A stretch of DNA of 49,660 nucleotides. It comes from Candidatus Micrarchaeia archaeon (GTDB lineage Archaea; Micrarchaeota; Micrarchaeia; Anstonellales; JAHKLY01). A program made the translations under genes and the position numbers. This document shows positions 33,684 through 43,240 of the stretch, one piece after another (the stretch's first letter is position 1; every line of letters starts with the position of its first letter). Location of the stretch: contig JBAZFO010000001.1 of assembly GCA_041653315.1 (NCBI GenBank), positions 43,655 to 93,314 on the forward strand, in the 5' to 3' direction. The notes beneath the pieces were generated by a model, which had not been told where the DNA came from, ran no database searches, and saw only the letters and a list, made by a program, of their open reading frames with translations.

Positions 33684-33851
33684 TCTCAAAAAATCACATC
33701 AATAAATACGTGATTTTTTAATCTTAGCAAAATTCACTAATTTTGCTTCTCAAAAAATCACATCAATAAATACGTGATTTTTTAATCTTAGCAAAATTCA
33801 CTAATTTTGCTTCTCAAAAAATCACATCAATAAATACGTGATTTTTTAATC
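33684..33851 (+). repeat. Tandem 64-bp repeat (2.6 copies) with two hairpins per unit
   Basis: Copies start at 33684, 33748 and 33812, the last cut after 40 bp; as far as I can see they are identical. Each unit contains AAAAAATCAC and GTGATTTTTT around a 12-nt spacer, and AGCAAAATT and AATTTTGCT around CACT. The first hairpin, with its T run, could end transcription of the giant gene. The array stops about 20 bp before gatD, and nothing else is encoded between 33680 and 33872. Confidence 0.95.
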
Positions 33852-33872
33852 CTTTTCCTCCTAATTAAAACT

Positions 33873-35182
<1,310 letters not shown>

Positions 35183-35186
<4 letters not shown>

Positions 35187-36985
35187 CAAACGAGAAAAAC
35201 AAACCAAAATTAAAATGTGGAATTGAAATTCATCAAAGATTAAATACACATAAACTATTCTGCAATTGCCCTTCAATAGAAGGAAAAGAAATTAATAAAA
35301 AATATAAAAGAAAATTACATATAGTTAAAAGTGAAATTTCTGAAATAGATAAAACTGCACAATTTGAAAAAGAAAAAAATAAATTTAATGTATATGAATT
35401 TTATCCAAACTCATGTTGTGAATTAGAAATAGATGAATGCCCTCCTTTAAAATTAAATAAAGAAGCATTAGATATTGTACTAGAAGTTGCGTTAGCCTTA
35501 AATTCAAACATATTAGATGAAATACATTTTATGAGAAAACAAGTTATAGATGGATCAAATACTTCTGGATTTCAAAGAACAGCCATTATATCTTTAGGTG
35601 GTTTTGTTGAAACTTCAAAAGGTAAAGTAAATATAGAAACAATTTGTTTAGAAGAAGAAAGTGCAGGAATAGTTGAAAAAAAAGATGATGAATCTGTATT
35701 TAGATTGGATAGATTAGGAATTCCTTTAATTGAAATTGCAACTGCTCCAGATATAATTGATGAAGAACATGCAAAAGAAGTTGCAGAAAAAATAGGTATG
35801 ATTCTTAGAATAACTGGAAAAGTTCAACGAGGATTAGGTACTATAAGACAAGATATCAATATCTCCATCCCAGAAGGGAATAGAGTTGAAATAAAAGGAG
35901 CCCAAGAATTAAATTTGATTCCAAAATTAATTATCAATGAAGTTGAAAGACAAAAAAATTTAGCAACATTACTTAAAGAGATAAATAAAAAAATAGATGT
36001 TAAAAAATTGGATTCACCAATCGCAGACGTTACTGAAATATTTGAAGAAACAGAATCAAATATGTTAAAAACTGCTATTAAAAAAGGAGAAAGAATACTT
36101 GCTATAAAATTAGAGAAACATAAGGATATTTTAGGAACAGAATTGCTTTCAGGAATAAGATATGGTACTGAATTATCTCAATACGCAAAAATGGCAGGTG
36201 TAAAAGGAATAATTCACTCAGATGAAAAATTAGAAAAGTATAAAATAAATGATGAAGAAATTTTTCAAATAAAAATAACCTTAGATATAAAAAAAGAAGA
36301 TGCTTTTGTATTAGTCGCAGGACCTGAAAAGATTGCAACGATTGCATTAGAAAAGGTTTTAGAAAGAGCAAAAATGGACCAAGTACCATTAGAAACAAGA
36401 AGAGCAGAACAAGATAAAACTTATTTTATGCGCCCAATTGCAGGAAAAGCAAGAATGTATCCAGAAACAGATATTCCTCCTCAAATAATTAAAGAAGAAA
36501 GACTAAAAATAATTAAAGAGAAAAAGGGAAAAGGATTGGAGGATACAGAAAAAACATTAGAAAAATTATTAAATAAAGATTTAGCTAAAAAAATGATAAA
36601 ATCAAAAAACTTAAAATTATTTATGAACTTAGTTGAACAAGGATTTGATCCTAAATTAATTGCAAATACATTAGAACAAACTATAACTGAACTCAAAAGA
36701 CAAAACTTTAATACTGAAAATATTACAGATAAAGAAATAACACAATTATTTCAAGAATATAAAAATAATCAATTTGCTAAAAGTGCAATTGGAGAAATAT
36801 TAAAATATATGTGTGAAATAAAAGATATAAAAACAATAATAAAAAAATATAAATTAGAAAAAATAACTGGAAAAGATCTAGAAAAAATAGTTAAAAAAGA
36901 AAAAGAAATTGGAGAAATAATGAAAAAATATAGATTAAATGTAGAACCTGAAGAGGTTCAGATAATTTTGAATAAAAAGGTGTAA
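35183..36985 (+). CDS. gatE: Glutamyl-tRNA(Gln) amidotransferase subunit E
   Basis: Kinase/transamidase subunit acting on Glu-tRNA(Gln). LKCGIEIHQRLNTHKLFCNCPS at the start, DGSNTSGFQRTAIIS, LDRLGIPLIEIATAPD and KVQRGLGTIRQDINIS are GatB/GatE signatures; the AspRS-like insert (residues about 270-390) marks GatE rather than GatB, and the YqeY-like tail is present. 600 residues is close to the family norm. It overlaps gatD by 4 bp, and its last codons (AAAAAGGTGTAA) provide the binding site for pheT. Confidence 0.97.
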
Positions 36986-36987
36986 AA

Positions 36988-38559
36988 ATGGCAGTAATAA
37001 CAATATCCTTTGAAGAATTAAAAAAATTTGTTAATATAACAAAAAAACAAGCAATTGAAAAATTACCTTTATTAGGAGTACCTACTGAAATTGATAAAGA
37101 AAACGAAGATAAATTAATATTGGAAATAACTCCAGACAGACCAGATTTATTAAGTGTCGAAGGTATTGGCAGATTATTAAATAGTTATTTTTATAAGAAA
37201 AATAAAGAGTACAACGCGGAAAAATTAAATGAAGAATATAGACTTTCTATTGATGAAAATGTTAAAGAAGTAAGACCATATATTGCAATGGCAGTTATTA
37301 AAGGAATAAAAATTGATGAAAATGTATTAATTGATCTTATGCAATTACAAGAAAAACTGCATAATACTATTGGGAGAAAAAGAAAGAAAGTTGCAGTAGG
37401 AATTCATGATTTAGATAATATCTCTTTTCCTTTAAAATATTCTGCGTATGATATAAAAAAATCTCCTAAATTTATTCCATTAGAAAAAAATAAAGAAATG
37501 AATGCTGAAGAAATATTAAAACATCATGAAAAAGGTATTTCTTATGCACAGTTGGTCTCAAATAAATGTGTAGTAATCACAGATTCAAAGGAAAAAGTAC
37601 TGAGTTTTCCTCCAATAATAAATTCTGAACTGACTAAATTGACTACAAATACAAAAAACGTTTTAATTGATGTGACCGGAACACAAATAGAAGCAGTAAC
37701 TGATGTTTTGAATATTATTGTATGTAATTTAATTGATAGAAAAGGAAAATTATATGAAATTAAAATAGGAAATAAAATATATCCTAATTTAGAAATGAAA
37801 AAAATGAAAAATCCGCAAAAACAAGCAGAAAAAATATTAGGTAAAAAAATAACAAAAAAAGAGATAAAAGACGGACTAGAAAAAATGGGATTCAAGGTAA
37901 AAGGAAATTCCGTATACATTCCACCTTATAGAACAGATATTTTAGGAGAAATTGATTTAATTGAAGATATCGCTATTTCAATGGATTATAATTCTTTCAT
38001 TCCAGAACTACCTAATTTTTTTAGTATTGGAAACAAAAAACCAGAACATGAAGCAAATTCTGTTTTAACAGGTTTAGGATTTAATGAAGTATTCACATGG
38101 ACTTTAAGTAATGAAGAAAAAATTCAAAAAACAAAATTGGATTATCCAAAAATTATAAAAATTGAAAATCCATTAACAAGAGATTTTACTATAATAAGAC
38201 CAAGTATCTTACCCAATCTTCTTGAAGTTTTTGCAGAAAGCAAAAAAGAAAAAATGCCCCAGAGCATATACGAAATTGGAGTTGTAGCCAATCCTGAATT
38301 AAAAAATGTATTAGCTGGTGCAATGACAAATTCAAAAATAGGTTTTACTGAAATAAAATCAGTTATTCAAGCATTAATTAAAATTATGGATGGAAAATAT
38401 GAAATTAAACCATCAGAGGATAAAATATTTATAACAGGAAGAAGCGCAGGAATTTGGAAAAATGGAAAAAAAATAGGAATGTTTGGGGAAGTTTATCCAG
38501 AAGTTTTACTTGACTTTGGATTAGAATGCCCCGTAGTTGCTTTTGAAATAGAAATCTAA
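36988..38559 (+). CDS. pheT: Phenylalanyl-tRNA synthetase beta subunit
   Basis: Noncatalytic and editing subunit of the PheRS tetramer, archaeal type. EITPDRPDLLSVEGIGRLL near residue 48, GRKRKKVAVGIHDLDNI and the B5 DNA-binding fold (LGKKITKKEIKDGLEKMGFKV, YRTDILGEIDLIEDIA) are diagnostic; the core class II-like domain ends MFGEVYPEVLLDFGLE. At 523 residues it is slightly short. It starts 2 bp after gatE, so the three genes are one operon. pheS is not in the window. Confidence 0.96.
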   Translation: MAVITISFEELKKFVNITKKQAIEKLPLLGVPTEIDKENEDKLILEITPDRPDLLSVEGIGRLLNSYFYKKNKEYNAEKLNEEYRLSIDENVKEVRPYIAMAVIKGIKIDENVLIDLMQLQEKLHNTIGRKRKKVAVGIHDLDNISFPLKYSAYDIKKSPKFIPLEKNKEMNAEEILKHHEKGISYAQLVSNKCVVITDSKEKVLSFPPIINSELTKLTTNTKNVLIDVTGTQIEAVTDVLNIIVCNLIDRKGKLYEIKIGNKIYPNLEMKKMKNPQKQAEKILGKKITKKEIKDGLEKMGFKVKGNSVYIPPYRTDILGEIDLIEDIAISMDYNSFIPELPNFFSIGNKKPEHEANSVLTGLGFNEVFTWTLSNEEKIQKTKLDYPKIIKIENPLTRDFTIIRPSILPNLLEVFAESKKEKMPQSIYEIGVVANPELKNVLAGAMTNSKIGFTEIKSVIQALIKIMDGKYEIKPSEDKIFITGRSAGIWKNGKKIGMFGEVYPEVLLDFGLECPVVAFEIEI

Positions 38560-38560
38560 T

Positions 38561-39070
38561 TTATCTCTTTTTTTTATTTGTTATTATATTAATTTCATAT
38601 GCAATTACTATTAATATAATAATAATTATCAAAAGAACAAAGGGATTTTTTAAAATTTCCATTATATCAAAATCATTAGTATTTGAATCATCAATAGAAT
38701 TTGTTATTGGTGAAACTTCAACTTCTTGAGTTTCATCTATATTTTCTAAAATTATTCCTTCTAATTCTTCAGGTATCTGTTTACTTCCAATTAAGAATTT
38801 ATCTGAAACAAATAATGCAGGAACTCCAGAACTGGATTTACCATAATTACTTAAAAATTCTTTAAATAAAATACCATTATCTTTATTATTATAAATTTCA
38901 TATTTATTTATAACAATCTTACCTTCATATTTAATTTCTAAGTTATCTAAAGTTGGTTTAACTTTAGCACAATGTGGACAAGTTTCACCATAGAAATAAT
39001 TAATTTCTAAAACTTCTGCAAAACTTATTGAAATTAATAACAAAATCAATAATATAAAATAATTCTTCAT
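38561..39070 (-). CDS. Membrane-anchored thioredoxin-like protein
   Basis: A signal peptide or first membrane segment (residues 1-18, FILLILLLISISFAE) precedes a thioredoxin fold with CPHC in YFYGETCPHCAKVKPTL and the cis-Pro in SGVPALFV. A C-terminal hydrophobic helix (about 143-162) followed by NKKKR anchors it, with the redox domain outside the cell. A role in disulfide exchange of secreted proteins is likely. It ends 2 bp from the convergent pheT. Confidence 0.9.
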   Translation of the reverse strand: MKNYFILLILLLISISFAEVLEINYFYGETCPHCAKVKPTLDNLEIKYEGKIVINKYEIYNNKDNGILFKEFLSNYGKSSSGVPALFVSDKFLIGSKQIPEELEGIILENIDETQEVEVSPITNSIDDSNTNDFDIMEILKNPFVLLIIIIILIVIAYEINIITNKKKR

Positions 39071-39081
39071 TTTCTCTCCTC

Positions 39082-39342
39082 CTAATTTTTATAAAAATTA
39101 CTTATAAAACTATTTTCTACGTCTTCTTTTAAAAGACTTTCTATTTCGTTCTTAAGGATTAAAATCGATTCTTTAAACCTGGTGTCTTCCTCCCCTATTT
39201 CTTTAATAAATCTAAAAACTTTTTCTTTTCCAAATTTTTTAACTAATAAGAATAATTCATTTATATTGGCATTTTTTATTCCAATGTATGAATTACTATC
39301 AAACATCAATATTATTTCTTTTATCTGTTCTTTAATACTCAT
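39082..39342 (-). CDS. Hypothetical helical protein
   Basis: Not recognised. Up to 93 residues from an ATG at 39363, or 86 from the ATG at 39342 (MSIKEQIKEIIL), which I prefer slightly although neither has a strong binding site. The sequence is acidic and helical (NINELFLLVKKFGKEKVFRFIKEIG; ILILKNEIESLLKEDVE), with no cysteine. It lies 12 bp before the thioredoxin-like gene on the same strand and may be read with it. Confidence 0.6.
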   Translation of the reverse strand: MSIKEQIKEIILMFDSNSYIGIKNANINELFLLVKKFGKEKVFRFIKEIGEEDTRFKESILILKNEIESLLKEDVENSFISNFYKN

Positions 39343-39411
39343 TTTATTTACATACTTTTCCATATAATAATACTATCTTTTTCTATTTAAAATAGTTTCT
39401 ACTGCCTTTTA

Positions 39412-39615
39412 TTATCTTTTATTTTTATCTTCTATAAATTTTTTAAAAGATCTATCATATGTCGCTTCTGTTTCTTTTGAAAAACAGCATGCTGGAAGCT
39501 CATTTCTTGATAAATGATATTGAATACATTCACAACATTTTCCTTTTCTTGGGCATCCTGGATAAGTACAATTACATTTCTGTAAATTATGTTTAACATT
39601 CTGACATTCGTTCAT
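39412..39615 (-). CDS. Cysteine-rich DUF6485-like protein
   Basis: The segment KCNCTYPGCPRKGKCCECIQYH followed by LPACCF and EATYDRSFKKFI matches a small cysteine-rich family (DUF6485 as I recall) with CxC..C..CC.C spacing, probably metal binding. I chose the Met at 39615 (MNECQNVKHNLQKC), giving 67 residues; 39639 would add eight residues inside the upstream gene. The start overlaps the end of the 156-residue gene by 23 bp, implying coupling. Confidence 0.78.
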   Translation of the reverse strand: MNECQNVKHNLQKCNCTYPGCPRKGKCCECIQYHLSRNELPACCFSKETEATYDRSFKKFIEDKNKR

Positions 39616-40063
39616 AAGAATCAACTTCAAGTCTTTCACAAATTATTGGTTCAATATTATTATTAATAAACTTAATAAAATCATCTTCTGTTTTAAGTGT
39701 GTTTTCTACTTCTGTTTCTCCAATTCTTTTTCTAATAGTAGCAGACAGTCTATTATCTCCTTCTAATATTAATTTAATAAGACAATCATCTACTGTAAAT
39801 ACAAATGGAAGTTCGGAACAACCAGCAAAACCAAATTTATTTATAATTTTTTCATTTTTATTATTATCAGACAAAACACCACAGATATGTAATGTATTAG
39901 CTTCAAATATATAAGTAACTTTAAACAAAATCCTCTTATTGTTTATTTTAGCAGAAAAACATTCTCTTAAACTTAATAGTGGTTTTTTTGTTTCAAAAGA
40001 AGGTGGGACAGAATAACCTAATTCTTTCATAATTCTTTCTATTGCTTTTGAATGATACTCCAT
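39593..40063 (-). CDS. Hypothetical protein, 156 residues
   Basis: Not recognised. A soluble alpha/beta protein: a helical start (SKAIERIMKELGYSVPPSF), a strand-rich middle (KRILFKVTYIFEANTLHICGVL, ELPFVFTVDDCLIKLIL) and a helical end. Scattered cysteines show no metal-site spacing. It overlaps the DUF6485-like gene and may work with it. The start is preceded by AGAGGATGG, with a GAGG site very close to the ATG. Confidence 0.65.
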   Translation of the reverse strand: MEYHSKAIERIMKELGYSVPPSFETKKPLLSLRECFSAKINNKRILFKVTYIFEANTLHICGVLSDNNKNEKIINKFGFAGCSELPFVFTVDDCLIKLILEGDNRLSATIRKRIGETEVENTLKTEDDFIKFINNNIEPIICERLEVDSYERMSEC

Positions 40064-40111
40064 CCTCTTTACCTAAATAATAAAACAGCTTGGGATTTTT
40101 AAATCTTATGT

Positions 40112-40474
40112 TTAAAAAAGCAAAATTGAAATTGCGATTATCGCCAATACCATAGCTAATATTTCTTTAACAGAGAATACATCTCCAAATATAAAAATTG
40201 ATAAAACAGCTAAAAATATGGTGCTTAAACTAATAACTGCCATTACTAAAGCTACTTTTCCTTCTTCTAATGCTTTAAGTGTAGATACAAAACCAGTCAG
40301 AGTAAATATTATTAAAAAAACAACTAAAATTAAGAATGAAATATTTAAATTGGATATTTTTGCTTTTATATTTTCCAAATTAATTTCTCCTATTTCATTA
40401 ACTATTTTTTTAAGAACTATATTAGCAAATGTAAATAAAATCATTGCTGCTACTGCAAATATAACCCATTTCAT
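40112..40474 (-). CDS. Small EamA/DMT-type membrane protein
   Basis: 120 residues with four hydrophobic helices: an N-terminal one (WVIFAVAAMILFTFANIVL), FLILVVFLIIFTLTGFV, ALVMAVISLSTIFLAVLSIFIF and ILAMVLAIIAISILLF. GKVALVMAVISLSTIF and FGDVFSVKEILA match the second half of an EamA repeat, so this is a half-size transporter of the drug/metabolite superfamily that would need to dimerise. Substrate unknown. It is in line with the MBL gene, 35 bp downstream of it. Confidence 0.82.
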   Translation of the reverse strand: MKWVIFAVAAMILFTFANIVLKKIVNEIGEINLENIKAKISNLNISFLILVVFLIIFTLTGFVSTLKALEEGKVALVMAVISLSTIFLAVLSIFIFGDVFSVKEILAMVLAIIAISILLF

Positions 40475-40509
40475 TTTTTTACACCTTATTATCTAATTTA
40501 TTTTATACT

Positions 40510-41280
40510 TTAAATTTCAATTTCCATTTTATCTTCTGATAATATTATATTTCCATTGTAATATTTATTAATTGTTCCTTTTATGTCTGTTTTTTGAACT
40601 TTTGGATAAAAATGAAAAAGAACTAATTTTTTAGGGTTTGTTTTTTGTGCAATCTTTCCAACTGCTGTTGGATTTAAATGAACACGGGGGGGATACTCAT
40701 CTGAAAAAGCGCACTCTAATAAAAATAAATCTACATTTTTAGCAAATTTTCCTAAATTATTTTCTAATTCTCCATCATATCCAGTATCTCCAGAATAAAC
40801 TAAAGTTTTGTTATTATGTTGTATTTTAAATGCTCTGCTTTCTTCTTTATGTTTTACTTTTATTGCTGAAATTTTAATATTATCTAATTCAATATCTCCA
40901 TCATCTATATTTGTAAAAACTATTTTATCTCCTGCATTTGTTTCATTATCAAATGTTTTTATTAAATTATTATAAAAAGTTTCAAACTCTTTTGATGCAA
41001 ATATAACCATTTGAATATTTTTATCTTCATTCAAATATTTATTATTTTTTAAAAGAAATAATAAATAAATCAAATCTAATGAATGATCTGGGTGAAAATG
41101 AGATAAAAAAAGATAATCAATATCATTAATTGTTTTTCCTAATTCTAATAAGCGCTTTATTGATCCTGGACCAATATCTAATAATGCATTTTTACCATTA
41201 TCAAATTCTAATAAAAAAGACGGCGCGTTTCTCTTTAAATCTAAAATAGCAGTGCCTGATCCTAAAATTGTTAATCTCAT
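40510..41280 (-). CDS. Metallo-beta-lactamase fold hydrolase (RNase Z-like)
   Basis: The metal motif FLSHFHPDHSLDL (H-x-H-x-D-H) near residue 60, YSGDTGYDGEL, and a late His in LVLFHFYPK are present in 256 residues. The layout resembles RNase Z-type MBL proteins without the exosite arm; tRNA 3' processing is one possible role, but a small-molecule hydrolase is as likely. It starts on the base after the VanX-like stop, so the two are cotranscribed. Confidence 0.88.
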   Translation of the reverse strand: MRLTILGSGTAILDLKRNAPSFLLEFDNGKNALLDIGPGSIKRLLELGKTINDIDYLFLSHFHPDHSLDLIYLLFLLKNNKYLNEDKNIQMVIFASKEFETFYNNLIKTFDNETNAGDKIVFTNIDDGDIELDNIKISAIKVKHKEESRAFKIQHNNKTLVYSGDTGYDGELENNLGKFAKNVDLFLLECAFSDEYPPRVHLNPTAVGKIAQKTNPKKLVLFHFYPKVQKTDIKGTINKYYNGNIILSEDKMEIEI

Positions 41281-41928
41281 TTAAACACCTTTATATATTG
41301 AATATTTTTTCTTTAAAACAGCAGCCCAATATCTATCTCCATACGACCAATGCCACCATTCAGTTGGATAATTTATAAATCCTGCTTTTTTCATTAGTTT
41401 TATTAATAATTTTCTATTTTCCTGTGCCTTCTTAGAAATTTCTCTTGAATTGGTTGCTGTTTTTGTTTTAAATTCTCCTAATTTTGTCCCCATATCTAAT
41501 AATCTTCCTTTTGAATTAAGAATTGAAACATCTACTGCCCCTCCTGTTGAATGTGGGGGAACAATATCCAAAGGAGCCGCTGCTTTACTTGCTTCTTGTT
41601 TTATTTTATTTTTATTCCAAGTTGGATTTTCTTTTTTAACCTCATTACAAGCAGCTTGAAAAGCTTTTTTCTGAGATTTCAAAGACCTATAACCACATCT
41701 TAATAATATTTTATAACCTTCAGGTAAATTTTTTTGAACGAAACATAATTTATTAGCAACTGTTTCTCTTACAAAACCTGCTCTTTTTGCGTACCATTCT
41801 CCTTCGTTTTTAATATATGTTGGTGGCCTTACAATTATTTTAGGACAAAATTTCTGTATATTAATTAACTTTTCTCCATTGTCTTTTATAGGAATTTTCT
41901 TTAATTCAGAGTCTGGTATTAGTTTCAT
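41281..41928 (-). CDS. D-alanyl-D-alanine dipeptidase, VanX/DdpX family
   Basis: Zinc dipeptidase that splits D-Ala-D-Ala. Substrate and metal motifs are complete: CGYRS (Arg), STGGAVDVSI with the His-x6-Asp-type ligands (HSTGGAVDV), and the catalytic EWWHWSYGDRYWA. The 215-residue length is typical. There is no signal peptide, so it acts in the cytoplasm. Archaea lack D-Ala-D-Ala peptidoglycan, which makes the gene odd; it could digest host or environmental peptides. It overlaps the upstream kinase gene by 23 bp. Confidence 0.93.
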   Translation of the reverse strand: MKLIPDSELKKIPIKDNGEKLINIQKFCPKIIVRPPTYIKNEGEWYAKRAGFVRETVANKLCFVQKNLPEGYKILLRCGYRSLKSQKKAFQAACNEVKKENPTWNKNKIKQEASKAAAPLDIVPPHSTGGAVDVSILNSKGRLLDMGTKLGEFKTKTATNSREISKKAQENRKLLIKLMKKAGFINYPTEWWHWSYGDRYWAAVLKKKYSIYKGV

Positions 41929-42469
41929 TTTTTTCCTCTTTTAAATTAAAATGTTTTATTATTTTCATTGCTGTTTCTTTTGCAGAAACGTAAGAATTAT
42001 CAATTTCTAAACTTTCAACAAAATCTATTTTAGTATAATAATCATATGTTTGTAAATCTTTTAATAAAACTGTTTCCTCATTTATTTTTTTGTATTCTTT
42101 TCTAGATTCAGAATTAACTCTTTTGATTAATTCATCTTTATTACTATATAAATGTACAAAATAGATCTGTCCATTATATTTTTTAATTATGTTATATATA
42201 TTATTTACAAATTCCTTATCTTCACTTGGGGCATAACAAAAAGTAAAAATGATATTTGCGATATCCTCTTTAGCGATATGCTCTATTATATCTAATCTTA
42301 ATTTTTCAAGAAGTTTCATAAAATTTTTAGATCTAAAAGGAAATAAAGATTTTACTAAATCAACAGTTAAATGATTATGAAATAATTTAAAATCTGTTAA
42401 TTTAGCTATTTCTTTTGCAACAGTTAATTTTCCCACTGCTGGTGATCCATAAATAAAAATCATTTTCAT
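41906..42469 (-). CDS. P-loop kinase-like protein (AAA_33/shikimate-kinase type)
   Basis: Walker A is GSPAVGKLTVAKE at residues 8-20, followed by HNHLTVDLVKSLFPF, typical of small P-loop kinases acting on nucleotides, sugars or amino acids. A lid with RVNSESRKEYKK lies near residue 120. The phosphorylated substrate cannot be told from the sequence. 187 residues. The 3' end overlaps the VanX-like start by 23 bp, so the two may act in one pathway. Confidence 0.82.
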   Translation of the reverse strand: MKMIFIYGSPAVGKLTVAKEIAKLTDFKLFHNHLTVDLVKSLFPFRSKNFMKLLEKLRLDIIEHIAKEDIANIIFTFCYAPSEDKEFVNNIYNIIKKYNGQIYFVHLYSNKDELIKRVNSESRKEYKKINEETVLLKDLQTYDYYTKIDFVESLEIDNSYVSAKETAMKIIKHFNLKEEKNETNTRL

Positions 42470-42507
42470 ATAAAAAATAAAGATAAAAAGAAATAAAAAA
42501 TGGAGTA

Positions 42508-42900
42508 TTAAATACTTTTTCTTGTTATTCCTTTTATTCTGTCAAAATGCTTGTCTTCTGAAACAATAATATCAATACCATATTCAAACATGAGGGCAAG
42601 ATGAATAGAATCTGCAGGTTTGAAACCAAGTTCTAAATAATTACCTACTTTTAAAGCAACATTTCTATTCATATCTAATATTTTAAGATTGGGTATTTTA
42701 AGAAATGCTTCCCAATATTCTTTTAATTTTTTTCCTCCTCTGTTTTTCATTATTACCCAGATTGCTTCATCGAAAGATAGAATACTTGTACTCGCAGAAA
42801 TTCTATTATCATTTAAGTCTGAAATTATCTTTCTTGCTTTTTTGCCTTTTTCCTGATTATTCAAAACAGCATGAATAAAAACATTTGAATCAAGATACAT
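42508..42900 (-). CDS. vapC: PIN-domain ribonuclease toxin (VapC)
   Basis: Mg-dependent RNase of a type II toxin-antitoxin pair. MYLDSNVFIHAVL gives the first Asp, SFDEAIW the Glu, KPADSIHLALM the third acidic group and SEDKHFDRI the last Asp; all four catalytic positions of the PIN fold are kept, so it should be active. 130 residues. It overlaps the antitoxin gene by 11 bp, the standard antitoxin-first order. Confidence 0.95.
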   Translation of the reverse strand: MYLDSNVFIHAVLNNQEKGKKARKIISDLNDNRISASTSILSFDEAIWVIMKNRGGKKLKEYWEAFLKIPNLKILDMNRNVALKVGNYLELGFKPADSIHLALMFEYGIDIIVSEDKHFDRIKGITRKSI

Positions 42901-43159
42901 CTATATTACACCTCTGCATCTTTTTAGTAATTCCTTCTTCACGTGCTGTTTTTATCAATTTTTTAATCTCTTTTTCAGAAACATTTGCTTCTTCAGCAAA
43001 TTTTTCCATTTCTTTTACTACATCTGTCTCTTTTTCAATATATACTCTATCCTCTTCAATTTTGAAAACTACTTTTGAACCTTTTGATAAACCAAACATC
43101 CTTCTTATAAATGCAGGAATAACTACTAACCCATTAGCATGAATTTCTCTTACTTCCAT
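42890..43159 (-). CDS. vapB: AbrB/SpoVT-type antitoxin (VapB)
   Basis: The N-terminal half (NGLVVIPAFIRRMFGLSKGSKVVFKIEEDRVYI) is a swapped-hairpin AbrB DNA-binding domain; the C-terminal half is a charged helix (VVKEMEKFAEEANVSEKEIKKLI) that should bind and block VapC. 89 residues. A strong AAGGAGG site lies before the ATG, and two 17-bp direct repeats lie just upstream, likely its own operator. Confidence 0.94.
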   Translation of the reverse strand: MEVREIHANGLVVIPAFIRRMFGLSKGSKVVFKIEEDRVYIEKETDVVKEMEKFAEEANVSEKEIKKLIKTAREEGITKKMQRCNIDVS

Positions 43160-43180
43160 ATAAAAACCTCCTTATGTCAT

Positions 43181-43221
43181 TTATCTTAAAGTACATACTT
43201 TAAATTATCTTAAAGTACATA
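43181..43221 (-). promoter_or_regulatory. Two 17-bp direct repeats: probable VapBC operator
   Basis: TATGTACTTTAAGATAA (minus strand) occurs at 43197-43181 and 43221-43205, 24 bp apart. TTTAAATATG and TTTAAAG elements overlap it, so bound antitoxin would cover the promoter. AbrB-type antitoxins commonly bind repeated sites upstream of their own gene; that use here is inferred from position. Confidence 0.7.
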
Positions 43222-43240
43222 TTTAAAGGTTTGTATGGGG

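Noticed and set aside
33684..33851. Possible CRISPR array
   Set aside because: The repeats are directly joined, with no unique spacers, and each unit is internally palindromic.
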